Positions 23,901 through 38,648 of a stretch of DNA of 64,000 bases are shown piece after piece. The DNA comes from Augochlora pura (taxonomy: Eukaryota > Arthropoda > Insecta > Hymenoptera > Halictidae). Within the stretch, counting starts at the first letter, position 1, and every line of letters begins with the position of its first letter. The notes under the pieces were generated by a model. That model searched no databases. It saw only the letters and a program-made list of their open reading frames with translations, and was not told the origin of the DNA. Position numbers and translations under genes: made by a program. Where the stretch lies: the NCBI RefSeq assembly GCF_028453695.1, contig NC_135775.1, forward strand, positions 27,438,545 to 27,502,544, given 5' to 3'.

Positions 23901-26900
23901 CGACAATTCTCTATTATAAAATATCTGCAACACAAATTATACCATAATACGATGCAAATTTGTGTGCATAAATCGTGTTTGCAAGAAAACAAATACCGTC
24001 GCCGTGTCATTAACCAAAACGGACCTTGCACCCGTCTCTCCGTATCAACCCTTTGTGTTCATCGAAACGGCGTTTCTCCTGCGCTCGAACGCGCCGGAAC
24101 GCTGAAAAATTTCACTTTCCGCGTGTGTTTTTTCGACGAAGGATTTTTCTGTCGGAGGATTTCTCGACCGCGCCTTGATCTTTTTCGTCGGAAAAAGGGT
24201 CGCCAGAAATATACGGAATATCCGCGAGCGTGCTGTCGGCCGGCATCCGGTTGACTATTTCGAGAATATAATCGCGAAACGAGTGGAAAAGGGGCCGCGG
24301 GGCGATCGCAAAATGCGCTTCGAGTACGAGAGCCGGCGTTCTCTGCCGCGTAATGGCTCGTTTCGCTCGTAATAAGCCCCGCAACGACACCAATGGCACA
24401 CACCGACAACTTCGATTCGCTTCGCCGACGCTGTTCAAAAAGGTCGGGATAATTGTCATTTTTTCAATATTCCGTTTCGCCCGCGCCATTTTCGACGGAA
24501 ATATTTTTGGGTTATTTTACGAAGCGGTTGCTTATAAAAAAAATGCATCGCGTGAACGTACTTTTATTAGACACTTACGTTCAGCTGTCCGAACCAAAGG
24601 GATCGAGATCGCGGCGTTAAAAATTCGTAGCATCTTCGGACCGAATATCCCTCTGGAATTTCAAGCAGTAGGAGGAATTAGGCGACTGTCGATGGTGGCA
24701 AAGCGAGTATAAACGGTCAGACCCGCGACTGGTTTCACAAGAGCCGCGAGTTTCCGGTCCGAGGGCGCGCGTTCTCGGAAGCGACCCCGTAAATCAATTT
24801 CCCCGTGCCGGTTCGGTAAAATCACAGAGAGAAAGAGCTCCAAAGAGAGAAAGCGAGCGAGAGGGAGAGAGAGAGCGTGGCAGCGCCGTGTCGCTAATAA
24901 ATCGAGCTTTCTTCCCGGGTTTATCCCGCGTCGTTCCTCGGGTTCGCCATAAGTCGCTTAAAGCCGTTGCTCTTCGGCGCTTTAGTAATTCGAGTTAGCT
25001 GTTCAGCCTGTGCCCCCTCGTCCTCCCCTCTCTCTCTCTCTCGCTCTCTATACTCTCTCATCTCTCTTTCTCCCTTCGCCGCGCTCTTCTCTCCCTCTGC
25101 GCCTCTGTTATTTCGCGCTTGGCGAAAATCGAGAAAAAGGAAGAGCACGCGTCGTCGCACCGTCGGTGGAAACGACCGAGAGAAGAGAGAAGAGAGAAGA
25201 GAGAAGAGAGGACCGAGACCAAGACCAAGACCACGAACCGCCGATTGTTTTAGCCCTAGGCCAAACTAAAACGGCCGGAGAACTCCGGAGGGTCAGGGCC
25301 GTGCGCGAGGGGGCTCGCAGGGGCGCGGGAGATGCGCCGACGATCGTAAACCGTGGCCCAGACACGCGGAAATTTCGTTTTCGCGTGGTTATCCCGCCTC
25401 CGAGCCGCTCCGGAACTTTCGTTCGTCGCGTGGGATCCTGAATTATCAACGGCCGTCGCTCGTCGAACGTTTCTCCGTCTTTTTTTTACACCTCGAATTG
25501 ACTGGCGAGGCAACAATTAGACACCCAGACAAGACGTGCCATTTTTATAAAATTTATTCTTTGCACTTGAAATTGTTTTCATTCTGGAACGCGGTCTCTT
25601 CTTCTGAATAAAACGTGGCTTTATTCGCATAAATACATTTTTACCAATCTTTTAATTACAGACGAATCTAGTACCGTAAAAATTAATTCGAGGCTGTCAG
25701 AGTGCAATGGATTAAATAGTTTTAACTTTGGCAATGCGAACAATGGGAACGTTGCGCAATGTTTCATATTTTAGGGAAAAAAGTATTTTCGTTGTTTCCG
25801 CGCGATCACGATTGTTGGACAAGTGCCCCGCCGAGGTTAATAGATCGAGATTCAGAGAACCTGGCACGGGTTTATCGTCATCAATGTCCCGGGCCATAAC
25901 AAAAGATTCGGAGATTCTGAAAACGCAGATCTTCCGAGATTTATACGTCTCGTCTAGCTAAAGTCGTGGCCAATCTTCCCGTCGTACAAAGTCGACCCAG
26001 ATCTTGTTTATTTAAGTCTTCCGTCGTAGAACCGCGTCTATTAATCCCAGCGAAATTAATAGCAGAATCGAACGAATGGAACAGAAAATTCAAATTAACG
26101 AGAAGAATTATTTCAACGCGAGCGTTCTGTCTTTGTTGCAAACTGTGCAGAAAATGATTTCCCAGTGGCACGACCCGCAAGACCGGCGACGATTTTAGAC
26201 TATGCCGGATGAAAATGGGAATGTTTGTGCACGGTCCGCGGTGGATCACGGTACTGGGAAGTTCTGCGCGGCGTTCGCGTGGAATCACTATTTTTTCCCT
26301 CGCATTTTCCCTCCGCCTTTTCTGTCAGCCTCTCCTCTGTCTTTCTGCTCGTTCTGGTGAACGCCGAACAGCGGCGACGTCGAACGACGTGTGCCAAATC
26401 ATGCGAGCGGAATCGGAGAAATTTAAAAAATATTCTAAATTTAATTACCCCGGCGACCCTCGGTCTTTCGAAATCGTCCGAGCTGCCAATGGCTGGTTGA
26501 AAAATAGCCGATCGACGAACCGTGTGTGCCCGTCGAGCCTCTAGCGGGGTGGCATTTGCATCGTTGAAAAAAGGGGAAACACGAGAGAAACGATTTCCCT
26601 CTCTCTCTCTCGCTCTCGCTCTCTTCCACTACCTCTCCCTCTCGGTTTCAGTGTGTACGAGTCGAACCTCTTAACCCCATCGACGTCGAATAATTCATCG
26701 GAGGGGAAAGGGAGTTCTAAAGAAAACCTTCGGACTTCAAAGAGAACGTTCACGGAACCAATCGACGAATTCGCGCGGCAATTTAAAAATTCGTTCCTCG
26801 GGGAACATCCTTTAAGACCGTGGCCTTTCGGCGTCCATAATCGTAACTTTTTCAATTAATCCCTCTGCCCGGAGGATTGTTGCGGGGCGATCTCTATTTG

Positions 26901-29900
26901 TGCACTTTCGCGGTGTTTATTCGGTGCTACAGTGATTCATAGACTCGGGATCTTTTGCTGTTGCGTACACCGATATCAAGACACTTGTTAATTCCTTCGG
27001 TTACAACATTTTTACAGTGCAAGTTCAATTCATTTAATACTACCGTGTAATCGTTTATATGGTCTTCCAGACGATGAAAATTAACTAAATGATACTCTAT
27101 CATTTCATTGTATAATATATTTATATTCTTGAGAAAATACTCGTAATGAAAGGTCGCGAATTGGATTTATTTGCAGGTTCGATTAATCTGGTGTTGCTTT
27201 TTCGTTTGAAATCGTGCATCGCAGTTTTCTCTGACTAATTCTCATCGATGTGAGACACGAGATGCGTCGTGGGCAGAGAGAATCGACGACGAAACAAATG
27301 TTCTTTCACGGTCGCGTTAAAAAGCGAGCAGAAAGAATGAGTCGGGACTGGGCAATGAAGAGGTCAACGAGAGCCCCAATTTCAATTTCTCTTTCCCACG
27401 CTGATCCGACGTCGAATCAATTCCCCGACTCCATATTTCACTCAATGGCTCAGTCATCGAGACACGTCCACGAGTTTCGAGCCGCTCAATTGAGACGTCC
27501 GTCGACGTTTCGCGGAAATCTAAAACCCCCTGCCGCGAGAAACCCGATAAACAAACGAATTCCAAACGCAAAGCTCTCGCGATCTTGAGAAACATTTTAA
27601 AATTTTTTCAATTCGTAGATTAGATTTTTCGTCGGACTTTGATCAGACAAAATTCAACTTTCGATTTAAAGCGACGAGTTAAAAATTCTGCTACGGTATT
27701 TTAAGCAGCTGTCCTAATCGTTTTGAAAAATACAAACGAAATAATTTTTAGAACACCGAAACTCCGTTGTGGCTGTTACAGATACTATAACAAGAAAAAT
27801 TGGCAAGCCGTGCAGGTACAAATTGTGATCGATCGAGACCTTAGACTATACAGATATACATGTATAGGTATCGTTACAGGTGCCAATTCTGCTGTCACTT
27901 TAATTCTAAACACATTTAAGACGAGAACGCAATAATTCAAGGGTTTCAGTGATTCGGGTCTAATCGTTCGCGACGATAGAACAACGATGAAATTGGTAAG
28001 CAGCAAAATTATGATCGGTCCACGGGTCTGCGGCAATACCGACAGCGCGCACAAGGCGTCGTCGCATTACGTAGCCAGCAATTTCGCTGTCACTTCAATA
28101 TCCCACTCGATTCCGAGTAAAAACGAAATAATTTCTACCGTCTCGAATTGAAACGTCTTGTTTCGTTCGAGACGGTAATTTGACGGTCGAACCGCGTATC
28201 TACTTAACATCAGCGAGGCGTGTTAAATACGCGAGCAGGGCAATTCCGCGGAGGCCCAGGCCACGTTCTAATTACCCGAGGCGAGGATAATGGGGCCGGG
28301 AGGGGGGCAGCGAGGCGGACGAGGTTTTCCGGAAAAATGCGGGCGGACACGAGAGGAAGGGTGGATCTCCCGGCACACCGACGTCCAATCGGTGCTCGAA
28401 CGCAGACGGAAACGCCACCGGGCATCGATAGAGCGTGGCGGCGCACTTAATAATAGTCCTCGCTCGTTACGCACTCGTCGAACTGCCTTGTTAAGGCTAA
28501 CAGCCACTCGCTCTCGGGGAATATTCGAAAGTTATCGGACACGCGATCTCGTAAATCAGCGCGCGTTATGGGACATTGTGGAACTTTGAAATACGCTTGC
28601 CACCAGCCACCGAAGCACGAATAGCCTCGACGATTTGTCGTGGATTTCCCTTCGCGTACTCCAACCGCAAACCAAGAGCCCGAGCCATTTTCTCACCCGG
28701 AAGAATCTTCCGCTGCCAATCATCCGATTTTCTGCGATTTAGAATCTGTCTAATTTAGTTTAGCCTGTCGCCAATTTAGACCCGAATTCCATCCTTTTCC
28801 ATCGTCAAAAACTCTACAGCGTAATTTAACAGGAAAATTTCATTTCCTGCTTCCGTGAAAGCGATCAATATTTCTCGAAGCAATTGTCTATTTGCGCGAG
28901 CGATATCTCCTTTCGAAAAATAAAGGAAACAGGCAGGAACAAACGAAAGCGTAATCTTCTCCGGTTACAGGCCACGCCGTTCGAAAAATTCGACTCGAAA
29001 CGTCGCCGGGAGTAAACAGAAAGAGGGTCGACGGCCCTCTACGCAAATTACCAGAAAAACTCTCTCTCCCCGCACACGCGAGGCAATTAAAATCATCGAT
29101 AGTCCTCTCGGAAACGCGGCTCGCTCGCTCGCTCGCTCGGTCTTCCCTTAATTATCCCGGGGTCTGATTAATCATCCGATCCCTTCAGGATCGTTTCAAC
29201 GGTATCGTGTTTCCGGTAAACAGAGGGCGATCGATCGCCCGTGTTTTATTGCCGATCCATTTTCGCACCCCTTTCGGATCCCCGGAAAACTTTCGTTGAA
29301 TGAAAAATCAGGCCTGTGCCCCGATTACCGGGCGTCGAATTTCGCTGTTTTGACAGCGGATCGACGATCCGTGGCTACACTCTTTTTTTTCACCCGAACC
29401 CCCCCCCCCCCCCACCGATCCCTCGACGGAATCGTTCCTCGCGTATCGGGATCGACACCAGAAATAGAGTTTTCGAAAGTCGAACAAAGGGGGTGCGCGC
29501 AAGCGAGTAGGCTGGCTCCCTCTTCTGGCTGTTTGAATTCGCAGAAAGGGTTCGATTCTGTTTATTTTCGGGAAGCGTGGGGGGTGCCACGGGGGTGGCG
29601 GGGGGCGCATGCAGGCGCGTGTGCCGCGAGGAAACGGGTGGGAGGAGAAGCTCGCACGTGAATGGCCGATATTACCTCTCACCCTCGTGAAAAGTTTACG
29701 TCCCACGTAAGAGCTCGGCCGAATTGGGGTGGCCGCGGCGTGGCGCGGCGTGACGCGGCGTGACGGGGCCGAGACACACAGGGGGCTGCGCCCGCGATAA
29801 GTAGTACGCGTGTTTTCGCTCCAACTCAATTTACCCCCGTAACGCTGGAAACACCGGCGAAAGGGTGGCCTTTCCTTTGAAACGAGAAATCTTTATCCGA

Positions 29901-32900
29901 CACGCGGGGGCTGGGGCGGCCGGATTTTAGGGGTCGTGGAAAGTCCGCGTGCCCTCCCCCTCCCTCTTCCTTTAAAATTTAAACCCCTCGGAGTCGGGAG
30001 CCGTGGCTCTCGCGTCCGTGCCCCTGCCCGTTCGGCATTTAAAACAGTAGCCCCCTTCGTGCCTCGGATCGTGCTTTCAACCCCCTCGCTTTCGAGTTAA
30101 ATAACAATTATTCTGCGCGGTTATTGGACGCGGAAATTTTCAAGGCTCTTTCTCCATATACCAGGACGATGTTTCAGTAATTTTATCATTTTTCCGAGGG
30201 ATAGTAACGACGAGAAAAAATGTCAGGTGTGACGGGGTACGCTGTGCACGGTTTGGTCCTAGTTGGTTTTCGATTTAAAATTGAACTTTGGAACATCCAC
30301 TTTACCCGGCAACTCGTGGACACGAAATTTTGTCGTACCCCTGCCTCTCTCAACCCCCCCGTAACGATATTAAAATAGATTTCTCCGTTTCGTCTTAGTT
30401 GGTAACGCTAGAACAACGATTAACCCAGTTCGGGTCCACTCGGTCAATAATTCCGGAAACGATTGTTCCCCTGACCGGCCTCTCCCTCCCCCCGTTTAAA
30501 TTTAACACGGCCGCCATGACCAAGGGAGAAACGAGGTATAGCGCATAGAGGGGCGGGGGAGAGAGAGAGAGAGAGAGAGAGAGCGAGGAGGGGGAGGCGG
30601 GTTGCACATAGCCGCCACGGCTCCGTGAAAAGAACGGCCACGGTTGGTAGAGAGAGAGGGGGTTGACACTAAGTAGCATGTCCGTGTAACAGTGGCCCGA
30701 AAAATCCATACGTCCGAAGGGCAGCTAGATTATAATGAAAAAACGAAGGGGGTTGGAGAGGGGCGAAGAAAGGAAAAAAAAAAATTCCGCGCCTCGCCGG
30801 AGGGGTAAAACGATACCAGCTACATACGCGACATTAATGAATGCGCCTTTAGAAACCGGCGCGGTGCGGTGCGGTGCGGCGCGGCGCGGCGCGGCGAGCA
30901 GGGAAGAGAAGGACGGAGACGCGCGTAGCACGTGGCTCGATTGCTTTAACGACCGTTTGTACGCGCGCGCGTTCGCTCGTTCACGCACAGCGCTCTCTCT
31001 ATCTCTCTCTGTTTCTCTCCGAAACTCTCTCCGCACTCCTCACGAAAGGCTTCGACGATGGACTCGAGCCGCTGAATAATCGACGACGATGAATAATCCC
31101 GTTTTCGGTGCATCGGGATTCGGCCCTGACACTCGAGGCTCCGCTGATCAAAGGGAACGACGAACGAAACTCGCCCCCCCTTCCTGGTCTCGGAAGAAAA
31201 CCCTTCCGCGATCTTGCCTTCGGGATGAATGGCTCCTCGTGAGACCTAATCATTCTACCGAGCCAGGGGGGGATCGAGAGGTTTCCCTTTTTTTCAGCGA
31301 CTCTTTACCATCTTCCCCTCCTCCCGCGAATTTTTATGCGAAAGACGGAATTAAGAATAGCACCATCTTTTACCAAGAACGAGACCGTATTTACCGAATC
31401 TCTGTACGGTCGTTGCTATAAAGCAAAGAATTAAAACGAAGGTTTGCTAGTCCCAGCGTCAACTGGAGGGTTGGAAGTGGCTCTTATCTTCGAGCAAATG
31501 TCGGCAGATTTCCAATCGAATTCGTAGCTTGGTTCCGAAGGCTCGGTTCCTGGGAATTCTGTCGGAACGAGCGAAGTATAGAAGTATAAATTCTCGCGCA
31601 CCCATGAAAATGGTGGCGCCAGTAGGGTCACCCGAAAGCGAGCTGAAACGGGAAAGTTGAAGGTGGAACCGAAGAGGGGGCGAAAGCTGGCGAGAGAAAG
31701 AGGGGACACGCGAGTAGCTCGGACGAGGAAAGGAGAAAGCGAGAAACCGCGTAAGGCGGACACTAAAACTATTCTAAGATCCTCCGCGAGAGAGTGTCGC
31801 GGACTTATTGTCCCTCGGTGAGAGCAACGACGGCGTTATTTCTGTCAAAATTACGTTATGGTCGCCATTCTACTGTCCCGTTTCTCCGAGCGCTATCCGT
31901 TTAGCACCTTCTTCCTCCGTTCGTTCGTTCGTTCGTTCCTTCGTTCTTCCCGAATTTCTCTCTCTTTGGCCGGCCGCGACTCATGGAATCGGACCAGAAA
32001 TAAACGTGGCCGAGCGCGCACCATCATTATAATTAACGTCGTTTCCTTCTTTAGGGAAGAAGAGCCTCTCCAGAGATGGCCGAGAAGAACCGCGCGACGA
32101 ACGCGTCTTCTCGGACTGCCTCCTTCCGACTACGGGAATTTACGATCTCTCTCCGCCACCCCGGGTCCTCCCTGCCGATAGAATTATTCACGCCTTTGTC
32201 TACCCTGAGCCTTCCTAATTATTACTCGACCGTCCACTCGCGAGATTTATGAACGGTATTTATAGCGGCCGGCACTTGCGATATCCGTGGATTCGACCGC
32301 GTTCCCAGGAACGCCGCCGTTCGCGCATTTTTCTGCGGCTTCGCTCGCCTTTGCCCAGCAAAAACTACACGCGATTTTCTGCGCACAACTTTTCATTCAA
32401 CACAGCTATACTCTGCTAATCTATATGAAAATTAATTCTATAGAAAAATTGTACAAGGTCTCTAGAAAATTCTAATATATACAGTTGGTGCTGAAAGAAG
32501 AGACTCGGTGAATTTTTCTTTAACTACGTTAGATAAAATTTAGATAACTACTCCTGCGTATTAAAATAATTAATGGTAAATTTCCTTGGAAATCCCATGC
32601 CGCGAGTTAATCGTGTCGAAAAGAATGTTGCACGAACGGCATTTCAGCGGTCGTAAACGTCGCAGTCGAGAGAGAGAGTTCAACGGAGCCAAAAATCCGC
32701 GGCAATAAAAACCCGTAGCGGAGGCTCGATGAAAAATGGAAGTCAGTGAAACAGAAGTTAATATTTGGGGGTTGAAACAGCATCTCGCGGTTGATCGCTT
32801 CCGTTGGTGCTCCGGCGAACCCTTGCAGCTTCATCAAAAATATTAAAACTCACCGTCACAATATTCCCACCAGCCGCTCGCGCTTCCATCCCCCTCGCCC

Positions 32901-34388
32901 CTCATCTCAACGTCCCCGGATTCAACGCAGTCTCTATTCTGGCTCATTAAATCGCATCTGGCCGGTTACTCCTTTGCCGGAGCCGTTTTTCCGGAAACAA
33001 TGTTGTGACGAGGGCCGTCGAAAAAAGGGGTACCAGGCGAGAGAGGGGCGGGTGGAGAGGCGCGGCTGCCCGTTGGGAGTTTTTTTTGTCGATATTTAGG
33101 CCCTCTCCTTCAGACGAGGAAGAGAGAGAGAGAGAGAGAAAGGAAGGAAGGAAAAGGGCTGAATGGGGCCCTTCGCAAGGAGAGAACGGACTCGCGACGC
33201 AGCGGGCACTTGACGCATTATCCAAACACGCGATTTTGTGGGTTAGGTGAACGTGTACCCCCCTTCTGCCCCCTTGAACCGTTGACAGTCAATTATTCGC
33301 CGGGTCGGCCGACGAAATTGCTTCCGCGTGGAATTGTTAGAGTATAATTACTTGGACCGATCTCTTTTTTCCTAGTTGGAATCATCCCCCTGGGTATTTT
33401 GGCGCTCGAGACCTCTTTTCACCCTCCGAGAGGGTCCACGGCTAATTATTCGTTGGAACCCGGGAGCTACTTCGATATTAACAATAATTTTTAGAATCGA
33501 CTGAATGGACGTTATATCGAACGAGAAGCGCCCCTTTCGGCTCTCTGAAATATTATTATTATTCTTAACCCTCGTGGGGGTTGGTCAGATCGTTTGGAAT
33601 TATTCTCCGATTGCGTTGTAGTTTCGCGTACGGAAATGTTTACCGAATATTGGTTAGATAAAGGACGCGCGCCTTTAGAAATATCCAGAACGCATTTCTA
33701 GTGGATGCAACCCCTATAAATGCACTCGTAGAATGCATTTCCAGCCTATCCAATTTTTTTTACGACCTCGAACATTATCATCGATACATTCAAACAATTT
33801 ACTGCATCAAAGATATATCCGTTGCAAAATAAAAATAGATATCATCCATCTAGATCCGAAATACGCTTTTGCAGCTTCGATTCCTCCCGCAAGCTTGACA
33901 ACTACTTCTCTGCTGGGCTGTCGTTCCAAAGAAATATTTGCGGGGCGCAACTGCGAACGCACAATAAATTTGAAAAAAAAAATAAAATCTCCCCCGGATG
34001 AACGGAACAACGAACTCTTTTAATTCCAAGGGACAAGATTTTCAGTTGGGAGATTTCAACGTATCGCGGCAAGGCAGGAACAGTTTCATTGAATTCTCCC
34101 ATTCGATGAAATCGTGTCTATAGGCGGGGTCTCTCCGGGTGCGTGTGGGTCGTGCGTCCTCGAGGATTTCGGGTGCACGCAGGTCAGGCTCGCATAAAGG
34201 GTTACGCTCGTCGAGGCCACGCGGATTAAATGATTAAAAAAAGGAGGACGAAAACAGGAGAGGGAGAGGAAAAGAGAGGAGCGGTACGGCGAGAGAGGGA
34301 GAGAGTTAAAATACGGGGGCCTGCTTTTCAGGATCGGGCTTTTTGAAAATTTCAAGCTACTGGGGCCTTCCGACCTTTCTGCCCCCCC

Positions 34389-34419
<31 letters not shown>

Positions 34420-37400
34420 CTCTCGTCGCGAGTTTCAAGAACCACGAATAGAAAGGGTTCTGCCTGAAAGGTGGATCTCGCGTTAAGGGTAGGAAAAGGG
34501 GCGTCGAGGGGAGGGGGGAGCACGGCAGCCTGGTGCGTGTCGTCCCCCGAGTTTCTCATATTTTTTAAGATTTGCCCCCTTAAGCCGTGTCACGTTTCTC
34601 TTATTATTCGACCCCGGGTAGAAAAAACCGGACCGGCGTTTTTGAGACGCGCCGTGTGGGTGGCATGATCTCGCCGGGCGCCCCTTAGAACTACTTTCTA
34701 TAGCAACTTGTAGCCGAAACTTGCGATCGGATCACAATGGGGGGGACATTAATCCCTCGTGTCTGCCTCCGCGCTCGGGATCCACCGATTTAAGCGCTCC
34801 GTGCGGTGCACGCCACGAAACGCTCGCGAATATCTCCTCGACGTTTTCAAATACCGCAGAATTCTCTGGACTTTATTGGGGGAAATTTCGTCTTCGCGAA
34901 TCGCCAGGTGCCGCGCGACAAAAGTAAGAGTGAAACCCGAGTATCGAGCGTTTACAAATTCCGACATCGATTATCGATACTCTCCGACCTCGATTCCGAA
35001 ACGAAAGCGTGTTCAAATCGTCGACGGGATCGCGCGAGTCGATCGTCGCGTGCCGAATTCGCGGCTCGCCGTTTAAATTAATAATTCGCGTTCAACGGAA
35101 CCGGGAACGGTCCCGCGTATTATTACGCAACGTTCGGTTATGGCTATTAATCTATCCTCCGGCGTGCGGTAATTATGTAACGCAGCTGCGTGTTTTGTGC
35201 GGCTCGTTAGAGCCACCTTCTTCCGCGCGCGCACGTTCGCGAGGAAATTCTGATCCGCGTGAATTTACAGCCGCAGTTTCTTGTCGCGACGAGAACGAAA
35301 GCGAAACGACGGATGGGAAAAAGAGAAGAGAGATGGAGAGGGAGAGAGAGAGAGAGACTGAGATAGCTTGGGGGTCAAGGCTCGATCGGTTGGTATTAAT
35401 TAAGAATAAACCGCGAGAGACAGCCCGTGATTCGTCTCTCTCTCTCGTATCCGGGAACGTCAGACATTTTGTTGACGCCTAATTATGCGAGCCGCGTCGC
35501 AGGAAGCGTGCCAAAACGGCCGCGGTACCGACTGTCGAACGGAACCTGGCCTTGGAACTCGTTAAAAGCCACAACGGTGCATATTATTTCGCTAATCGTT
35601 CGTTCCCGCATCAATTTCTTAACTCGTCGCCTCCTAAAACTGTTCGTTGCACCGTTCGAAAGCTCCATGTTGCTCTAATGCAACAAGTGCATCGCTTCCG
35701 TGATGTTTGTCATCGCGTTTGCTACTTCTTGTGGCGAAAAAATTTCAAAGTTTCTGGAAGTTTAACCCTTTGCTGTTGAAAGTCCCGAGGACGTTGAAGA
35801 TTCGATTATTTATGCGCGTTATCTGCAACGAAATAAATTGTTGGATGACGATTGGGGCCGGTGCATCGCGCAACAGTTGATTCGGAGAAGCATCCGGGTG
35901 TTCCTCGCGGGTTCCCGATAGTTTGCGGAACATAATGCCGGAGCATAATGCTCGGGGCCTCTCCCTCGCAACCTTTACCATTTCGTCTCCTTTCTGGCTG
36001 TTCGTTTTTCTTTCGTTTCGACCGTCGAGACGCGAGCCGGGGGGAACCCTTCCACTCTCTCTCGCGCTCTCTCCCTCTCTCCCTCTCTCTCTCTTTCTCC
36101 GTTCGCGTACACACGTGCGCATAAAACCCACGGCCTATACTATACCCATCCCCGCAGAAACCGAGCGAGAACCAGGGGGACCCCTAAGAGAAATATTCGA
36201 CAATTTTTAAACTCGTTTCTGAACGCATTGAAACGCGCGCTCGCTCGCAGTCGGCAAGTAGGAATTTCTCGGAATCGGCCCGGGCCCTCGCGCGCGCAAG
36301 GGGCACGCCGGGCTCGGCTCGGCTCGCGGTTTCCGGCGAAAAGGGGGGCGGGGGACACGCTGTATATTCTCCCCCCTCGGTTACATATTTCGCGGTTATT
36401 CGCGGGATTCCTGGGACCGGTGGGAATCATGTTCCTACGAAATCAACCGGAGGATTTTTAGCAATTCGGGGTTCGACCTTGTCCTCGATTGCGATTTTGC
36501 ATCGTGTCAAAGAGTATCCACTCGTTAATGTCAACTAATTATTCCCCAATTGCCGTACCCTATGCGTAGGGGTTTGCTGCTTTTAATTCTTATCGATGCC
36601 ATTTTATTTTTTTATCAGTGGTGGAGTCGTATTTCGCTTCAAAAAAACCTTGCATCCTTTCCACCATTTGTTTAAATATTATTCTAAGTTTTGGATCTGC
36701 AATTATTTATCGATTAAACCACAGTACATTCATTTGCAAATTGTAAATGAGATCGGTGCCAACTGCCTCTAAAATGAATTTATTGATTGTTGGAAAAAAG
36801 AAGTAATTGCTCAACGAGCGGCTAAACGTGTTGTGCACGTATTCGAACCGCTTGCGAATAAGTGCATCGGTAGCTGCTCTGTTGTGCGCCTCGAAACTGC
36901 ATCGAAGAACTCGGTAGATAAAACAGCTGGTGCAGCAGGGCCGATAACTCTGTAACCTTCCGTAGCAATGCATTTCTACCTTGCCAGCTGCATTCCGGCA
37001 AGACAGAGAATTTACCTTCACGCTCGACGGTACCCGACCCCTTTCACCTTCGTCCGACCAAACAGAAACCTGTTCGACGCGGCGCGGCGCGGCGAATACA
37101 AAAAGCGTGCAACAACTATATCAAATTAATAATCGATCGAATAATTTTCTGATTTCAGCTCTGCTGAGACAAAGCATGTCTCCGGTCGCGGACACGCTGA
37201 TCGGTAGCTCGAAAAGCTCGGTGTCCCAACCAATAATCGATTACTCGCGATACGTGAGGCGGTACACGTCGGGCCAAGAGTGCGGCAGTTCCTACTGCAA
37301 GGAGTTAGGCTGCCGCGAGCATTTTCACTGTCTGGACTGCAGTGGTAGGGTGTTCGTGAAGAAGGAGGAGATGATCAGGCATTTCAAGTGGCACAAAAAG

Positions 37401-38603
37401 AGGGACGAATCTTTGCAGCACGGTTTCATGAGGTATTCGCCGACGGACGACTGCTCCGAGAGGCATCCGGGCCGCGCTTGTCCGCACAATCGCAAACAGA
37501 CCCACTACCACTGCATCCACGAGAACTGCGACAAGGTTTACATATCCACGTCCGACGTGCAGATGCACGCTAATTACCATCGCAAGGACTCGGCCATCAT
37601 ACAAGAGGGCTTCCAGAGATTTCGAGCTACCGAGAGCTGCGCTACCGAGCACTGCACCTTCGTCGGACAGAGGACCACGCATTTCCACTGTCGCAGACCC
37701 GGCTGCAGGTTCACCTTCAAGAACAAGGCTGACATGGGTAAGAACCATCTCCTTCTGCTCGTTATTTCATCCGCGAACTATGTAGTAGGGCGCATCGTTC
37801 CTACACCTACACAACGTCGACCACCGTTTCTATCACCGTTTAAACGTACTTGTCCCGTCGATTTACCTCCTTCGTGCGCAAAGTGTTGTCCGCTTCATGG
37901 TGTTCGGTCCAAGTTGCCACCACTCCTCGGTCACCTGCAACAGAAACGCCTGTGCTTTTGTAGTCCTAGTTCTGAGAGAGGTATCCGCTAGACTCGTTTG
38001 CCAGAGAACCATCCGGAATCGTTGTCGTTCCGGATCCAGTTGCGACGTTTCTCTACTCTAGATCCCCATAGCATTCGTGCCAGTGGTTCAATCGCTTTGC
38101 TCCTCCCCGCTGACGTGATCCTCCTCCTTTCAGACAAGCACAAATCGTACCACATCAAGGACGAACAGCTTTCGCGCGACGGCTTCAAGAAGTTCATGAA
38201 GTCGGAGGCGTGCTCGTTCGAGCAGTGCCGTTTCTCCCGTGTCTGCAACCACATCCACTGCATTCGGCCGCACTGCAGCTACGTGTTGCACTCCGCCGGC
38301 CAACTGTACTCCCACAAGCGGAAACACGAGCGCCACGAGTCGGAGCTGGCTTACCGGAAGTACAAGCAGATCAGCTCGGTGGGCGGCTCGAGGCCTCCGG
38401 GCTCGTGGCCGCCGGACGACCTGAGCGGCCAGAGCTTGTCGCTGAGCATGAACGGCGAGAGCTCGAACGAGGATCGAGGATCGCCGTCGTACTACTCTTT
38501 GGACGACTCGTTCCAGAGCGGAAGCGACCTGGCGATGGACCTCACCGCGCCTACGACCACCGTCTCGGCCAGCGGAAGTTCGACGATGACGATCGACCAG
38601 CAT

Positions 38604-38648
<45 letters not shown>

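Larger units (their letters stand above)
12933..37158 (+). other. cas: castor intron 3 (24 kb)
   Basis: A very long intron separates the short exon 3 from the first zinc-finger exon. It holds over a dozen GA or CT tracts, several GC-rich minisatellites, isolated AT-rich islands (for example 13240-13560, 20000-20340, 25540-26130 and 27000-28130) and no exon I can support. Large introns in developmental regulators commonly house enhancers, and motif-dense patches are listed separately. I saw no recognisable transposon coding sequence. Confidence 0.75.

Noticed and set aside
36981..37158. Open extension upstream of castor exon 4 that could be an alternative N-terminus
   Set aside because: No ATG in the extension (it opens at TTG), and the acceptor GATTTCAG at the exon border is good.
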